A DNA stretch of 64,000 nucleotides from assembly GCA_008694505.1 (NCBI GenBank), contig VZDJ01007753.1, positions 21,510,696-21,574,695 of the forward strand, written 5' to 3'. A program made the translations under genes and the position numbers. The notes under the pieces were generated by a model. It was not told the DNA's origin. It saw only the letters and a program-made list of their open reading frames with translations, and did not search any database. Below are positions 1 to 12,365 of this stretch, in pieces; positions within the stretch are counted from its first letter, which is position 1, and each line of letters starts with the position of its first letter. Source of the stretch: Cyanoderma ruficeps. Taxonomy: Eukaryota > Chordata > Aves > Passeriformes > Timaliidae.

Positions 1-3000
1 TAAGAATAGTCTCCTCTCCCTTTTCCTAAATGCCTGCATTGCACAAGTCTCAGATGCTCTCAACATACTCTTGGTGAGAGGAAACCAGAAGGGTCATCCA
101 CAAATGATTTTTTTTCATTTTTAAATGCCTTTGGGGAATGCTTAGGAAGCTCAGAGATTTATCAATTCTTTCAGAAAGAATCTGGTAGGATTTGTGTGTA
201 TCATCTTAATATTAGTATAATTATTTAAAATATTGGTTTGCCGTGAAGGACTGTCACTGTTAAATGACAGATTTTTGCAGCCAGCTTACCTTCACATGAG
301 TATTACGACTGAAACCAGAAGATAAGATTATAAACTATGGAAAGTAGAATTGTGCAAGCCTTTGAAAAGGACCTTGCAAAAAATTGCTTAGGAATTACAG
401 TGAAATTATGCAACCACCTAAGCCCAGCTTGTCCTCAAGGAGTTATCTGTCTGAGTGCACAGAAGAAAAACCAGCCCCAAATCCTGTCCAAGCAGCACCA
501 GTTCCCCTCTCCCTAACCATCTGGCTGCTCCTCAGAAAGCTGGGGGCTCTGTAACTGAGAAGAGGGAGAAACGTGGGTGAAACCAAGACACTGTCATGGT
601 GTGTGCGTGACCGCTTCCACAAATCCTCCAACAACTCCCTAAATACTCCTCTCCCTCTCACTGTCTGCATTGGTAATTCACACACCAAGTAAGTAATGAA
701 CAACATAGATTGGGGAAAAAAAATCTGATTTTCTTGCTCCCTTTATTGTTTCTTTTTTAAAATTTGATATAAAAAATAATTATACTACAGAACAGAGAAA
801 TAAGGAAGACTGTACTTCCTTTCTTTTTTCAAGACATCTTTGTCATTTATACCTTCTTTCTGTGGATTTGCCTTTGAGTTCTATAAAACTGGGGGGGAGA
901 AGCCCTCTGATTGAAATTTATCATGCCCCAGAGCTCTCTACTGCTCTGCTCTCACATAGCTGCAGTATCTGGCATCAGCAAACTATTGTTATCTGAGCCA
1001 CTTTAGGCACAGCAGCTCATGTCTGGAGGGTGACAGCAATGAAATCCCTACAAGCAGTCTCAAAATTTCAACTTCACTGTGTCTGGTGGAAGTCAGAAGA
1101 ATAAAAACTGCAAAATAAACTGCTTCCTCTTGTTGAGGGAAGTGAGGACAAAGGTACCTAATCAACAGCTCTCAGTCTACTAAACCTTTAAACTCAGTTT
1201 AACAGGAGAGGCAGATAAAGTGATACATGTAATATATTATTTTCTGTCTTCTTCCTGCGAGCAAGTAAAATTAAGATTACTCTAATGAAAGATAAATTAA
1301 TCCAAGATTGGATTTGATGTAAATTATGCAGACTGAGAAAATGAATGAAAGGTTTTGGCCTCTGCAAATGCATTTTTTATTCTCTGCCAATACAAGGGTT
1401 TTTTTTTTTTAAATTCACATTTTTTTTACACTATATGTGATGGGATTATTCACAGAAATCATCACATTCAGGGTGTGCTGGCTGGAGATATTGGAAGAGA
1501 AAGTCCTTAGCCTGATTATTTTATTTGTCTCATAATACTTTTGCATTTTATAGTGTGAATTTGAGTTGGATGACACCTAAATCAAAGACAGCTTGTGGGG
1601 TGTAGCAAAACTAAAATCTCAAAACAATTATGAGCTGCAATGAAGATAATTTAGGAAGGAAGAGTATTTCATGCTCTTTGTATGTCAGTAGATGGTGCTC
1701 TGTATACTATCTACACACACAATGTATCTGCATAGAAGGTTTTATAGATGGTGATTGTTATGTGGCCTTCCCTTGGTGCAAGGGAAAGAACTTCTGGGGA
1801 AAAAACCCTATATATTAAATCCAAGCTATTCACAATTCTAGTTACATTTACTTGAAAATACCCATTTTGCCTCTTATTTTCTAACTCATCTTTGAGTTCA
1901 GGTGCCTTCATAGAGGGGTTTTTCTTCAGTAGATCTGGCTTCTGCAGCAAAATATCATGTAGCAAGTAAAAACAAACTAGTAAATAAGTTTGCTTTACAG
2001 CTTAACTGAATTTCATTGCAAGCCCCATACACAGAACTACATGTAGCATTTAGATCCATTTAGAGAGCTGATAACTGAGAATGATATTCCTTAATAGTCT
2101 TTTAAAATCCCCATTTTAACAATAAACTTACTTTTAAAACATTTTATGTTAGCTCTTCATGCTGACCTTCCAAAATTATAATTCCCCTTACTTGTTTTGA
2201 ACATTAGGGGACACCTCTAGCACATTGCTATTATTTAGGACTTCTTTTGTAGGAGCTTTTGCTCATCCTTATTTTATTTTTTTACAGTATAGGCACCCAT
2301 TCAGACACCAACCTACCTAGAAGATTTCTAGTCATAAATGGGAATAAAAAGTAAGTAGTGCTGAGACAAGAACAAACTTTTAGGTATGCTGTTTCCTATT
2401 TCTTTTACTAAATGAAGAGTTCAGCATCTTGCAAGACAGGCAGCTCTCTGTTGCAAATCACAGTACATACGAAGCATGTAAGTTGTCAATGGCCCTGTTG
2501 TGGCAACGGAAAAGCTCCTTTAAGACAATTTGAGTACATCTTGTAGAGACCCAGGGATCTTTTCACCACTCCTTTCTAACACAGGGCTGGTGCTCTTTGC
2601 TCTTTATTAAAACATAAAGATAGCGAAAAAGTATTTTTAGATGGAAGAAGTTGGTTTAGTTGGTGATTCCACTGAGACACTGCTGTGTTTCAAGAAGAAA
2701 AATAGGGTGGATAGAATGGAGGAGTCAGGATAACATGCTGGAGCAGTTTCTAGGGCAGTTTTGAGCTCAATCAGTTTTCTTGAAGACCAGCTGATGGAGG
2801 GGTCCATCTTCCCCCAGGTTTTGAATGCTACCAGCTGCAATGCTGTGATGTGAAAGCCCAGCCTATAAAGCATGAAAATGCTTAGATGTGAAAGGCTAAA
2901 GCTCATAAAACATCCATCTGAGCAAGAGAGCTTAGTTACCCACTGGGAAATACCAAGGAACAGGCAAGGGCCCAAGGGTTGCTGTTGCTCTAAGTAAGTC

Positions 3001-3125
3001 AAATTGTGTTTCTTAATCACTAAGCGGGATGAAGGTTGTATATTTTAACTTACTCTTTCTGCATTTTCTATATTGTGGGAGATCCAAATTTGAACCTCTA
3101 CTGTGCAGCCTTTGGTGACACGCCT

Positions 3126-3262
3126 GAAGTCACACCCCTCCAACACCCCCAGACCCGTCTGCCAACCCCCATTGCCCATCATGTGTTACCCTTCCCCTGA
3201 CTGCTCTCCCCACTTCATGTCCCCAGCCACGGCCCCCATCACACCCCTGTCCCCATCCCACC
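3126..3262. repeat. C-rich low-complexity stretch
   Basis: About 135 bases dominated by C on the + strand, with repeated CCCC and CACCCC words, in otherwise AT-rich surroundings. The minus-strand open frame through it is rich in Gly, Trp and Arg, as expected from G-rich low-complexity DNA rather than from a protein. It contains few CpGs, so it is not a CpG island. Confidence 0.5.
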
Positions 3263-5511
3263 AGGCTGCAGTCTGAGGCTTTCTCAGGCAAGCCTTCCTC
3301 TTGAATGAAGATTGTCACTTACGAATAAATTTGTTTCACTGAGAAGTATGTAGAATTAACTCCGTCCCTACCTAGCTGCATGCCTTGGAAATGTGCCTTT
3401 CTGACACAGCAAACACGTGCTCTATAGACAGCACACTGCACTAAAGAAATTTTTCAGAGATGAATGGCACAATCACCATCACTTAGGAGCGCTGACTCCA
3501 GCACTGATGGGGTCCAGGCCTGGCACTCTTAGCCCAAGGGGTTACTCAGACAGGTTGAACTATTGGGACCAATTCACACGCCCTCCTTACTGGAGAATTT
3601 TAGTTATTAAATCAAGGATTGTAGATAAACTATGAGGAACCTCTGTTTTGTGAATCCTGGCGGATCCCTGGAGCTGCCCAGAAACTTGCTGTTTGATAGG
3701 ATTGCAACCTGATGCACCTGTCTAGCCAATATATAATGTAAATTCACACGTGAAATGTTAGGCACTGAGTGATTTCAGGTGCTTTTTGGTGTGGAGTAGA
3801 TCAGGCAACTGAATGTGTCTGTAAGTGCCTACAGAAACACCTGAGGAAAAAAATCGTTGCTCTGAATTTAGCTCACAATCCCTATGAGACGCAGTTGGCT
3901 GTCCATGAAAAGGGAACACCTCCTGGAAGTATTGTAAAGGAAACCATTTGGTAACAGTGAGAAGTGTAGAGGCAGTACAGCTGCACAGAAAAGGGGGGCA
4001 GGTTAATGTACTGAATTAATGTACTCTCTTGAAATATAGATTTCAGCTGGAGAAAATACATTTTCAAACCAAAATGTTAAGTAAGTTTGTTCCTAGATTC
4101 TACAACTGTGGTAAACATTTATGAAGAAATGACCAATTTGAGAATCAGAAGGAAGATTAACAGCTTTAGTTTTATGTGCTAGGAGTCACATTCATTTCTC
4201 ACTTTGTGGAATTTAGCCAGGCTTCTCCTCTCTAACTTTAGTGAGTTATTCCAGATTTAAACCAGTGTAAGCAAGGGCAAGCTAAAAATACTTGTGCCAC
4301 AATTGGCCTTGAAAATACATTTCTCCATGATAGACATTAAACTGACTGCTGAGGCAGACAGCATGTCTTGCCCATAATAATTTTGTATTTGCTTCTTTCC
4401 TCAGCCCTTAAAATGAGTTCATGACTTCATGACTCTAAGAGTAAATGCATTATATAATGAATACACTTTTTATTCAATATTTGGGGGAAATTAAAGTAAA
4501 TGTTGTATGTAATAATACTGCATGGAAAAAGCAGTGATAATAATCCAATGAGGGAGTCAATAGGAAGACATTTAGTTAATCCTGTGGTTTGAGGTAAATG
4601 GCAGACAATCAATCATAAAACAAATACAAACAGCAGTAACCCAGCAGTTCTTGGCTAATGTCTTATTTTCTTCAGAATACCATTGCATGATAAGGTTAGG
4701 GTTTATATACTCAATTAAATCTAATTCCATAAATAGTTTGTCATGCTTTAGCCAAAACTGACCCCATGTACGCTCCTGCAAGCAGGTCTTACGCAGATGG
4801 ACCTTTGGAAACAAGCTTTGCCTGATGGCATTTCCTGCCTATTATTCTGGTACCTGAGCATTGCACGGAGAGAGAGGGATTAGTGAGAAAAGAGAAAAAC
4901 CACACAACCGTTGCAGTAATTACGATGTCAAATTTCAGTGCAGACAGTTAAGTGAAAGGAACCTTGCTGAAGCATCAGCACCTGGGAAAAGGTCCTGGGA
5001 ATGAGTACATTTTCTTTGGACTCTATTTTTGGTTTGGGAGAAGAATTTGTGACATTTTCTTTGGGGTTTTATAAAGCAAATATCCATAATGTATCAGCAA
5101 ATTTAACTTCTGGTCATTCTGTTGTTTCCTTCTGCTCTTCCTTAATCCTGGAGGATTCTATATAATTTTTATGTAGTCTTCCCATGAATATGGCACTGTG
5201 GCTAAACATTATAAGATGTACTTTGGATGTCTCAAAGGCCATTTCTTCATACCTTTATACACAGACCTGAAGAGAATATCAGAGATGGACAATATGAGAG
5301 TTTTTAAAAAACTACTTATTTTTCAGAAGTTAACATAGAATTGAGCAAATAAGAATCTCAGAGGGATTTTTGAAAAGTGAGTATTTATCTACCTGAGCTG
5401 AGACAAACTAAATTTCAGCTCTCAGATGAGGACAATTACCAGATTAAAACACCTACCTCTATGATGAACTAGCATGTTTTACCTAGGAAAAAGGGTAATA
5501 TAGTGGTTTTT

Positions 5512-5586
5512 CTGGGGTTTTTTTTGTTTGTTTTTTGGGTGTTTTTTTTTGGGGGGGGGGATGGTTTTTTTTGTTTTGTTTTTCTG
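5512..5586. repeat. T/G-rich low-complexity tract with a long G run
   Basis: About 75 bases made almost only of T and G on the + strand, including T runs of 7-8 and a run of roughly ten G. The open frame starting at 5535 begins inside this tract, and its Gly/Trp/Phe-rich start is an artefact of it. Confidence 0.7.
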
Positions 5587-7647
5587 TTTATGTAGTACAT
5601 ATATGTTGCTTAAGAATAAACAGTTCAGCTATTTCATTAAGTAAACTGTTAAAGGGCAAAATGCTGAAGTCAGGTGCCAGCCCTGAATCCTTGTTCCTAT
5701 TCAGTCCTGACCTGGCAGTTGGCCATCCCTGGCGAGAGTCAGTGAGGATTTTCCCATGTATCTTAGGAGTGACAAGGGAGACACACAGAAGAGCAATTGT
5801 CCATTTGCTGCAAATCTTTATTACGTTGGTCTGCTCAGTTTTACCTATGTATCTTCATCTCCAAAAGCAAGAGGAGAAAAAAAGACTACTGGAACAGAGA
5901 ACAGCTTTTCTACTTTAAACTCAGAATTTGTGCAAAATATTGGGTGCTTTGTCCATGATTTGTGAAATTCAATGAGCATTAGCTATAAATATTAGAATTT
6001 TTTGCTTTGCACAAATGTCACTAGGATAGACTTTAAAAATTCTTTCTATGCATTTTGTATTGTCATACTTTGCTAACTGTATTGCTCTTTCCTGTTGCCC
6101 TTCTTGTTGTATTTTTTCTCCTAATGACAAAGCAGAGTCTAATTAGATTTGTAAGAAAATTTACCCAACTATTAGTCTTTGTTGAGAACTAACAGAGTAA
6201 AGAACTCACTGTTAAGAAATAAAACAAATTAAGAGGGATACGTGCGTGTAGTAAAGAGGTGTCATGGAATGACAGGAAAAGGGCAGCACCTTTAAATTAA
6301 GAAAGGAAAATGATGTAATAATGATTAAACCACAAAACAGAACTCCAACACAGTGAATGAGCAATGAAAATAAGGTAATAAAAAGGAGTACTGAACTAGC
6401 TCATGAGACATGTTATTACAGTGAACATTATGCTAGGACTGTTTATTTTGCTTAGCATTATGGCCACCTTCAAGGTTGCTATGACAAATGTGTAAGCGTT
6501 TAACGGAAAATGAACATTTTTTTTCTTAACTAAAAAGGCATCCACCAGCTCTCTGCCTACTCAATTTCCTAAATTACGTGCCACATAAATTTAACTTCAT
6601 TGGCACTAAACAAATGTTAATGTTAACCACTTATGGGTTAAAGCATTTTTTGAAGTATTCAGTGTGTTTCTCTGTTGATATTCCTCATTCCATAAATTTT
6701 AATCCATGCAGTTTTGCTTTACCCAAAATGTAAGGCACAATAACAGCACCTACATAACAAGTTCTACTAGCTAAAGGGTTGATCTAGTTTAAAAATGAAT
6801 ATATACAGCTTCTACTAGATTTAAGGGATATTAAAGTTTTTTTCATAACTGGCCTTTCAATGACTTTTTTTTCCATGGCACTGAAAGAGTCTTATTCATG
6901 TGTGACTAAGTGACACTAAAATTTATGCAAGGTCCTTACAGCAGAGGGAGTAAGGGAGGAAAAGCACAACAGGGTTTCTCCATGCAACTTATAAAAACAT
7001 TATCAATGTAGTTCATTCATTGAGCAGTGACAAACTCAGAGGCCTGTTACCAGCTGGAATAGAGATACTGAACCAAAGAAAGAAGGAAAGTGGAATTGGG
7101 ACAACCACAGTCTGAAAGTGAGCTGAAAACAGAGCACAACAAGGCCATTTGAACCCAATGTGCAACACAGGAGGGTCGCACATTTACAGGGCTGTTCTCC
7201 AGGTTGTAATCCAGCTTCTAAAGATTAGGTGTTTGGGACGTTTGGTGACATAGGAAGCAGGTAAGGGGTTTCCACCTGGCCTGAAGCATGTGTAAGGGGA
7301 GTGGTACAAAGCTAGATTAGCCTTGCAGCATTTGAAGCTGTGCATGTAGTGCTTGTTAATGTAATTAAATAATGAAAATACTAAATGGTGCGTGGGGTCA
7401 CAACAGAAGCTCTGAGATAAGAAGAAAAGGTGGTGTAAAAAGAAGAATGTAAGATCAGGAAGCCCAACTAATCACATTTCAGCATTTCAAAAGGAATAGA
7501 TTAATTTCCTCTGCTGGGACCTCAAGCTGAAGGTACACTGCCCTCTCACCTGACAACTAAAGATATTATGTGTGATATTATTGATGGAAACTTTGTTATA
7601 TGCTTTTTCTTTCCCAAAACATTGTTTAGGAGTAGCTTTTTGGCAAG

Positions 7648-7663
7648 TTTTTTTTTTTTTTTT
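7648..7663. repeat. Poly-T run
   Basis: Sixteen consecutive T on the + strand. It could be the tail of an old minus-strand retroposed copy, but no flanking element or target-site duplication was recognised, so it is reported only as a homopolymer. Confidence 0.7.
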
Positions 7664-8153
7664 GCTTGTTCCTAGGGGATGACTGGAAGAAAACTGTCGT
7701 GGTTTGTACATCATAGCACAAGATTTGCAATTTCATTGAGGTGAATAGTGATGAGGTGCAACTCTGTCACTGCCAGATTAACAAAGAGCATCAGGAGGAC
7801 TCAAGTCACAGCACAGGAACCTGTAAGACTACAAGTGATACCGATCATGTCCTTGCCTGATGTTTGCTGTTGAAGATTCAGGCTTATAAACAGATCTCCT
7901 AAAAGAACTGTCCATGACACTGTCAAAAGAACTCTAGGGCACATGCATATAGATGTGGCACTTCTACAAATGTTCCCAAAGCAGATGATCTTCTAAAGCT
8001 ACAGGCGGCAGGTTGCATAAAAGCCTAAACTTGCTGCTCAGGGAACAATGAATGTAAGCAAACAAGTGACTGAGAACAAGAGAGAAAAAAACCACAAAAC
8101 AACCCAAAACACTTTTCTAGGATGTACTTGGTGGTGGGAGAGAAGCAGAATCT

Positions 8154-8237
8154 CCTGGTCGTGGAAATTTTGCTTGAGACACCACAATTTGTTTACCTGG
8201 CTATGGAGATTTTGCTTAAGATACCACAATTTGCTTC
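8154..8237. repeat. Tandem duplication, two 42-bp copies
   Basis: Copy 1 runs 8154-8195 and copy 2 runs 8196-8237, both beginning CCTGG and sharing the core ATTTTGCTT and the later ACCACAATTTG. They match at 34 of 42 positions; seven of the eight differences are transitions. The duplication appears in the overlapping open frames as a repeated FCLR-HHNL / FCLR-YHNL motif, but nothing else suggests that these frames are coding. Confidence 0.75.
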
Positions 8238-8567
8238 AACATTGGGCTGGGTATATTTGCCATTCCTCAGGACATGCTGTGGTTCACTAAGCTCTGCTCA
8301 GCTGAAAAGAAACTTTTCATGCCATGCCCCTGCAGAGTGCTGCATACAGTATTTATGGTGGTAGAAGAGCTGAAATGACTGTGAGTTAAACAGATGAGCA
8401 GAACTAATGCAGGAGTTCAGCAAGGCTGAATACCAAGCTGCTAAGGCAAACCCCAGCCCAGCTTTCTCATTCTGATCAGTTTCAATGGCTTGAAAACACT
8501 GAAATGAACTTACACAGATTATGTGTAGCATCTGCCCTCAATAACACATCTGGAGCTATTTCACCTG

Positions 8568-8633
8568 AAGAAGACTACCAATTAGAGACTACCAAGACTA
8601 CCAAAGACTACCAATGTCTTACACTGTAAGACA
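8568..8633. repeat. Short GACTACCA tandem cluster followed by a perfect hairpin
   Basis: The word GACTACCA occurs four times within about 45 bases at irregular spacing. It is followed directly by an inverted repeat with perfect 8-bp arms (TGTCTTAC at 8615-8622, GTAAGACA at 8626-8633) and a three-base loop. No function is assigned. Confidence 0.55.
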
Positions 8634-11600
8634 CTGCTTACATGTTATCTAGCTGACTGGTTAACTGCTGCTTGGTCACTGACATACAAACTGGATGGAC
8701 ATAAGTCTTCAGCAAGCATAAGTTTTTGGATGAAACTAAGACTGTGCACTCAGCAGTTCTTGGCATTCACCACATTGTATATGAGCTCAGTTAAGATTTT
8801 AAGCAATTTTACATTCTGAATGCCTAAGATCTATTATCACTCTAAGTTCCTATATTCAAACATATAATTGACTTGGAGGATACTATGAAAAAAAAATACT
8901 TGGGAAATATCTTTGCTTCAGTCTTGATTTGACATCACAAATTACTGTCAGCTGTGATTTAACAGTCAGTAGCAAAAGAAGACAAAGGTAAGTTTTCAGG
9001 TATTGTGCTGATCTACATGATGAAATGGCAGGCTTTTGAATAACTCTGCATAACATAGCTATATCTATCTGTATCTCTCTATATAAGCAACATAGCTAGA
9101 CTATGCCTACTGACACTAAGCAGCACATATGGATACCTACCTCTTTACTATGTTTCTCCACTTTTGTAAGAAATCAAGGTAAGTGACAATCTTTTCAGAT
9201 CTTTAGAACTTTTGCTGTAGATGCGTTATTGGCAAGTAACTTACTGTCCAAAATAGAAAGAATTCACTGAAAATTATATTAGCATGTTGCTACCAGGGAC
9301 ATTTCAGAAGTTGTTTAAAGTCCAGTAAGTGACTATCCAAGCATGTCAGCAGCTGGCGAGATTACTGCAAGTAGAGCTGATCTTTGAAGTCAGTGATATA
9401 GTTAAGCATTTACTGCACCATGTAGTGGAAATAGGGAAGAAGAGATCATTGCGAGGCAACTGCAGCTGATGAGGTGCCATCCAATCATCCCTGTAAATAT
9501 GCAATCTGAAATTCCTCTTGGGCTGCATCACAGATGTCAAAGTTCCACCGAGTCCCGGCAGTGTGTTCACCAAATGCTCTGACAGCCAAGACTTTCATCT
9601 CGAGTGATGTTGTGATAGTATGTCAGTTGCTGTGTTTTTGCAGACATGAATCATTAATGATGTCAGCCTTTCCTAAATGACCTTTGCAACACGTGGGAGC
9701 AGTTCCATTTAAATGTTCTTACATCCAGTTGCCACACACAGTGTTTTAAACTGGGCATGCTTGAAGATCTTTTCGACAGTACAGTCATTGATTACACAAG
9801 GTGAGATTTTTCACATACGCAAAATTTTTAGAATCACAGAAGAGGTCCACACACATAGCAGGACCTAGTTTGTCCATTTACAAATCTGTATCCTTTTGAT
9901 GTCTTGCAAAGGACAGTTCTTTAGCCAGCAACTTGATAAGGAAGCCTACATTTTTAAAAGGTCATTTGTGGAGAAATGATAGTAACACAACCCATCACTG
10001 ATTTAGTCCATGCTTCCTATGAATCAAAGAGCAAGGCCAGGTGCTGTTCTGTCCAGGTCTATACAGAAATACTCCACTGTATTACTTTCTGATTGCCTGC
10101 TTTATGAAGGGGAAGGCTTTTCTATCTTCCTCAGAAGATTAAAAGTAGATTCTCAAGTGCCAGCACTTAGGAAAAGAATGAAAAAATATACAAATCAAGG
10201 GAGCAAGGACTTGCAATAAGCTGTTGCCCAGTGCAGGCAGGTTTGCACTCAAGATGTAACTGAAGCCTATCCCCAGGGGTATGGTTACAAATAACTTCTG
10301 TCTCATTCTTTAGCAGATATGTAGCCCATTGGGAATATCTGCACTGGGAAAAGCACATTGTAAAGGTTAGTTTGGAAGAAACTGTTCTATGTCATCTAGA
10401 AATATAAGAGTCAACTGGCTGAACGTTTTCTAAATTATTCCAAGCAATAGCAACTGTCCTAACAAACTGTTATAATGTAGATCTGCTCATGTTCTCACCC
10501 TACTTTTCCCTCTACATGTAAATGTTTATGTTAAAGAAATTCAGAGGGAATGGAGATAACTGCTGCAGTGAAGGAGTTTCAGTAGATACATCTGGGCCAC
10601 ACATTCAGGGTGTGAAGTCAAAGTGAGTCTTACAGCTCCAGTGCCTTACAATCCTAACTCTGGTGCCAAAGGCATATTACTGCAAGATTGAGGAGAGACA
10701 GCATGGAAAAGTACAACCAACATAACCACTCCCACCATCCCTTAGCTTACTTCCCACCTTATAGGAAGAGTAGAGGATTTTTGGTTGATCTTGAGGCAAA
10801 ATCATTCTACTTTCTTGACAGTACTGTAAAGTAAAGCCTCACAGCAGCATTTACCAAGACATTATATTTACGATTAATAAACATTGGAGGAAAATACTAT
10901 CAGTAGTGAGAACTGCCATCACACTCATGAATGTGAGCCAGTTCAGAGGTATCAGGCTGAACAAATGAGGACTGAGGGGAAAGCAAAATGTGACTGGTCT
11001 AAAGGAAAGAGAAACTTTAGGCAATAATTGAGCATTTTTTTGAGACACTGGTGGATTAATAGAGAGAAAAGCTACAGAGAGCATGAAGTCATCAAGGATA
11101 GTGCAGGAAGGACTTGAGTCACGGTCAGCATGTTATTGAGTAAGCTGATGAGCCAGACTTACCACCTCACTGCTGGCTGGAGGTAAAATAGGAGGAATCT
11201 GTTGGAAGCAGGACATGCAACAAGCAAATGACGCAGTTGAAGTACTTTTGAATTTTCCAGAAACACAAAAAGGGCCAACATTTTTAGAATATTTCATCTT
11301 TCTAAACTTCATAAGAAAGAAACAGCACTAAGAAATGTGAACTGGCGATTATAATGTTAAAATCTATTGTAGTAACCACTTCAGAAAAATGTCTGTCTCA
11401 AAACAGGATGAATATTTGTGTGCAGTAACATTACTTTGATTTTTTTAGTAGCGGCATGAAGGGGAATGACTCAGTCTTCTCAAGTCCCCACCCATCCTCT
11501 GGCTGTGGGTACTAAGAACAGTTTAAATTTTGTAGTAGGTACAGGGTCCCAGATTCACTGACTAACTGCCAGCTCTGCATGTCCTCACCCACGTCCAGTC

Positions 11601-12194
11601 TCACCCTGCTGCCGATGCATCAGCCTGAGCAGATGCGTGTGCCTTCCACATACTGTGCACAGGCATTTTTACCTAGCTTGGCTCTGGCCCCAGATTTCAG
11701 CCAGGTTTTAGAGGTGCTTTTAAGGTAAATTGGTAAAGGAAAAGGAAACCTCTGGAAAAGGTTTGGAGATCTTGATTTTTTTTTTTTTAAACTAAACTAT
11801 CTTGAAGTTAGCAATTCTGTGAAAACATTTTTGTGCCAAAAGAGCATGTGAAGCAGAAGTTCAGTACTTATGCAAACACCTGTGAATATTTTTAAGCTTA
11901 CTAACACTTAGCTTTCCCCCTCACCTCAATACCATGCTAATACCTATTACTTATATTGAAAAGCCTTTGTTCATGAAATATATTCATATTTTAATGACAG
12001 CAGAAAACACTGAGTTATAATGATGACATGACTAAAATGACAATCGTTTGATCGTAACTTGAAATATTCAAGCATTAACAGTAGGATTTGCCTCAGAATT
12101 AGAGATCAGATTTAGCAGGCACAAAATCACATTCCTTATTCTGAAACTACCTTTCTTCTTCAAAATTCACAGTTTTCTTGAAAAACCAGAGAAT

Positions 12195-12365
12195 TGCTGA
12201 TGCAGTGAATTCTGGAGATCACGTAGACCAACCTCAAATGCCCAAAGCAGGGTCAGCTTGAGCAGATTACTCAGGGACCTGAGTTGGTGAGTTCTGAATG
12301 TCTCTGAGGATGGACACTCATCACTTCTCTGGGCAACTAGCTCCAAATGCATTAAAGCCTTCAGA
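12195..12365 (-). mobile_element. CR1 LINE fragment (3' region), minus orientation
   Basis: The + strand shows the antisense pattern of an avian CR1 3' region: a stretch resembling 'ggagatca-gtagaccaacct', a 'caaagcagggtcagcttgagcag' block, and 'ctctgggcaac' preceding 'gctccaaatgcatt'. This is the non-coding tail of chicken-repeat-1 retroposons. The copy is truncated at both ends and clearly diverged, so it is an old inactive remnant. Family assignment rests on remembered CR1 consensus; the subfamily cannot be named. Confidence 0.7.

Noticed and set aside
2637..3020. 127-codon minus-strand open frame downstream of SPRED1
   Set aside because: No familiar motif, no neighbouring exon-like pieces, and no splice pattern.
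5535..5918. 127-codon + strand open frame
   Set aside because: It begins inside the T/G low-complexity tract, giving an artefactual Gly/Trp/Phe-rich start, and the rest matches nothing.
9829..9990. AATCACAGAAG-like start suggesting another CR1 3' end
   Set aside because: The similarity stops after about ten bases; the following sequence lacks the ordered CR1 blocks present in the four accepted copies.
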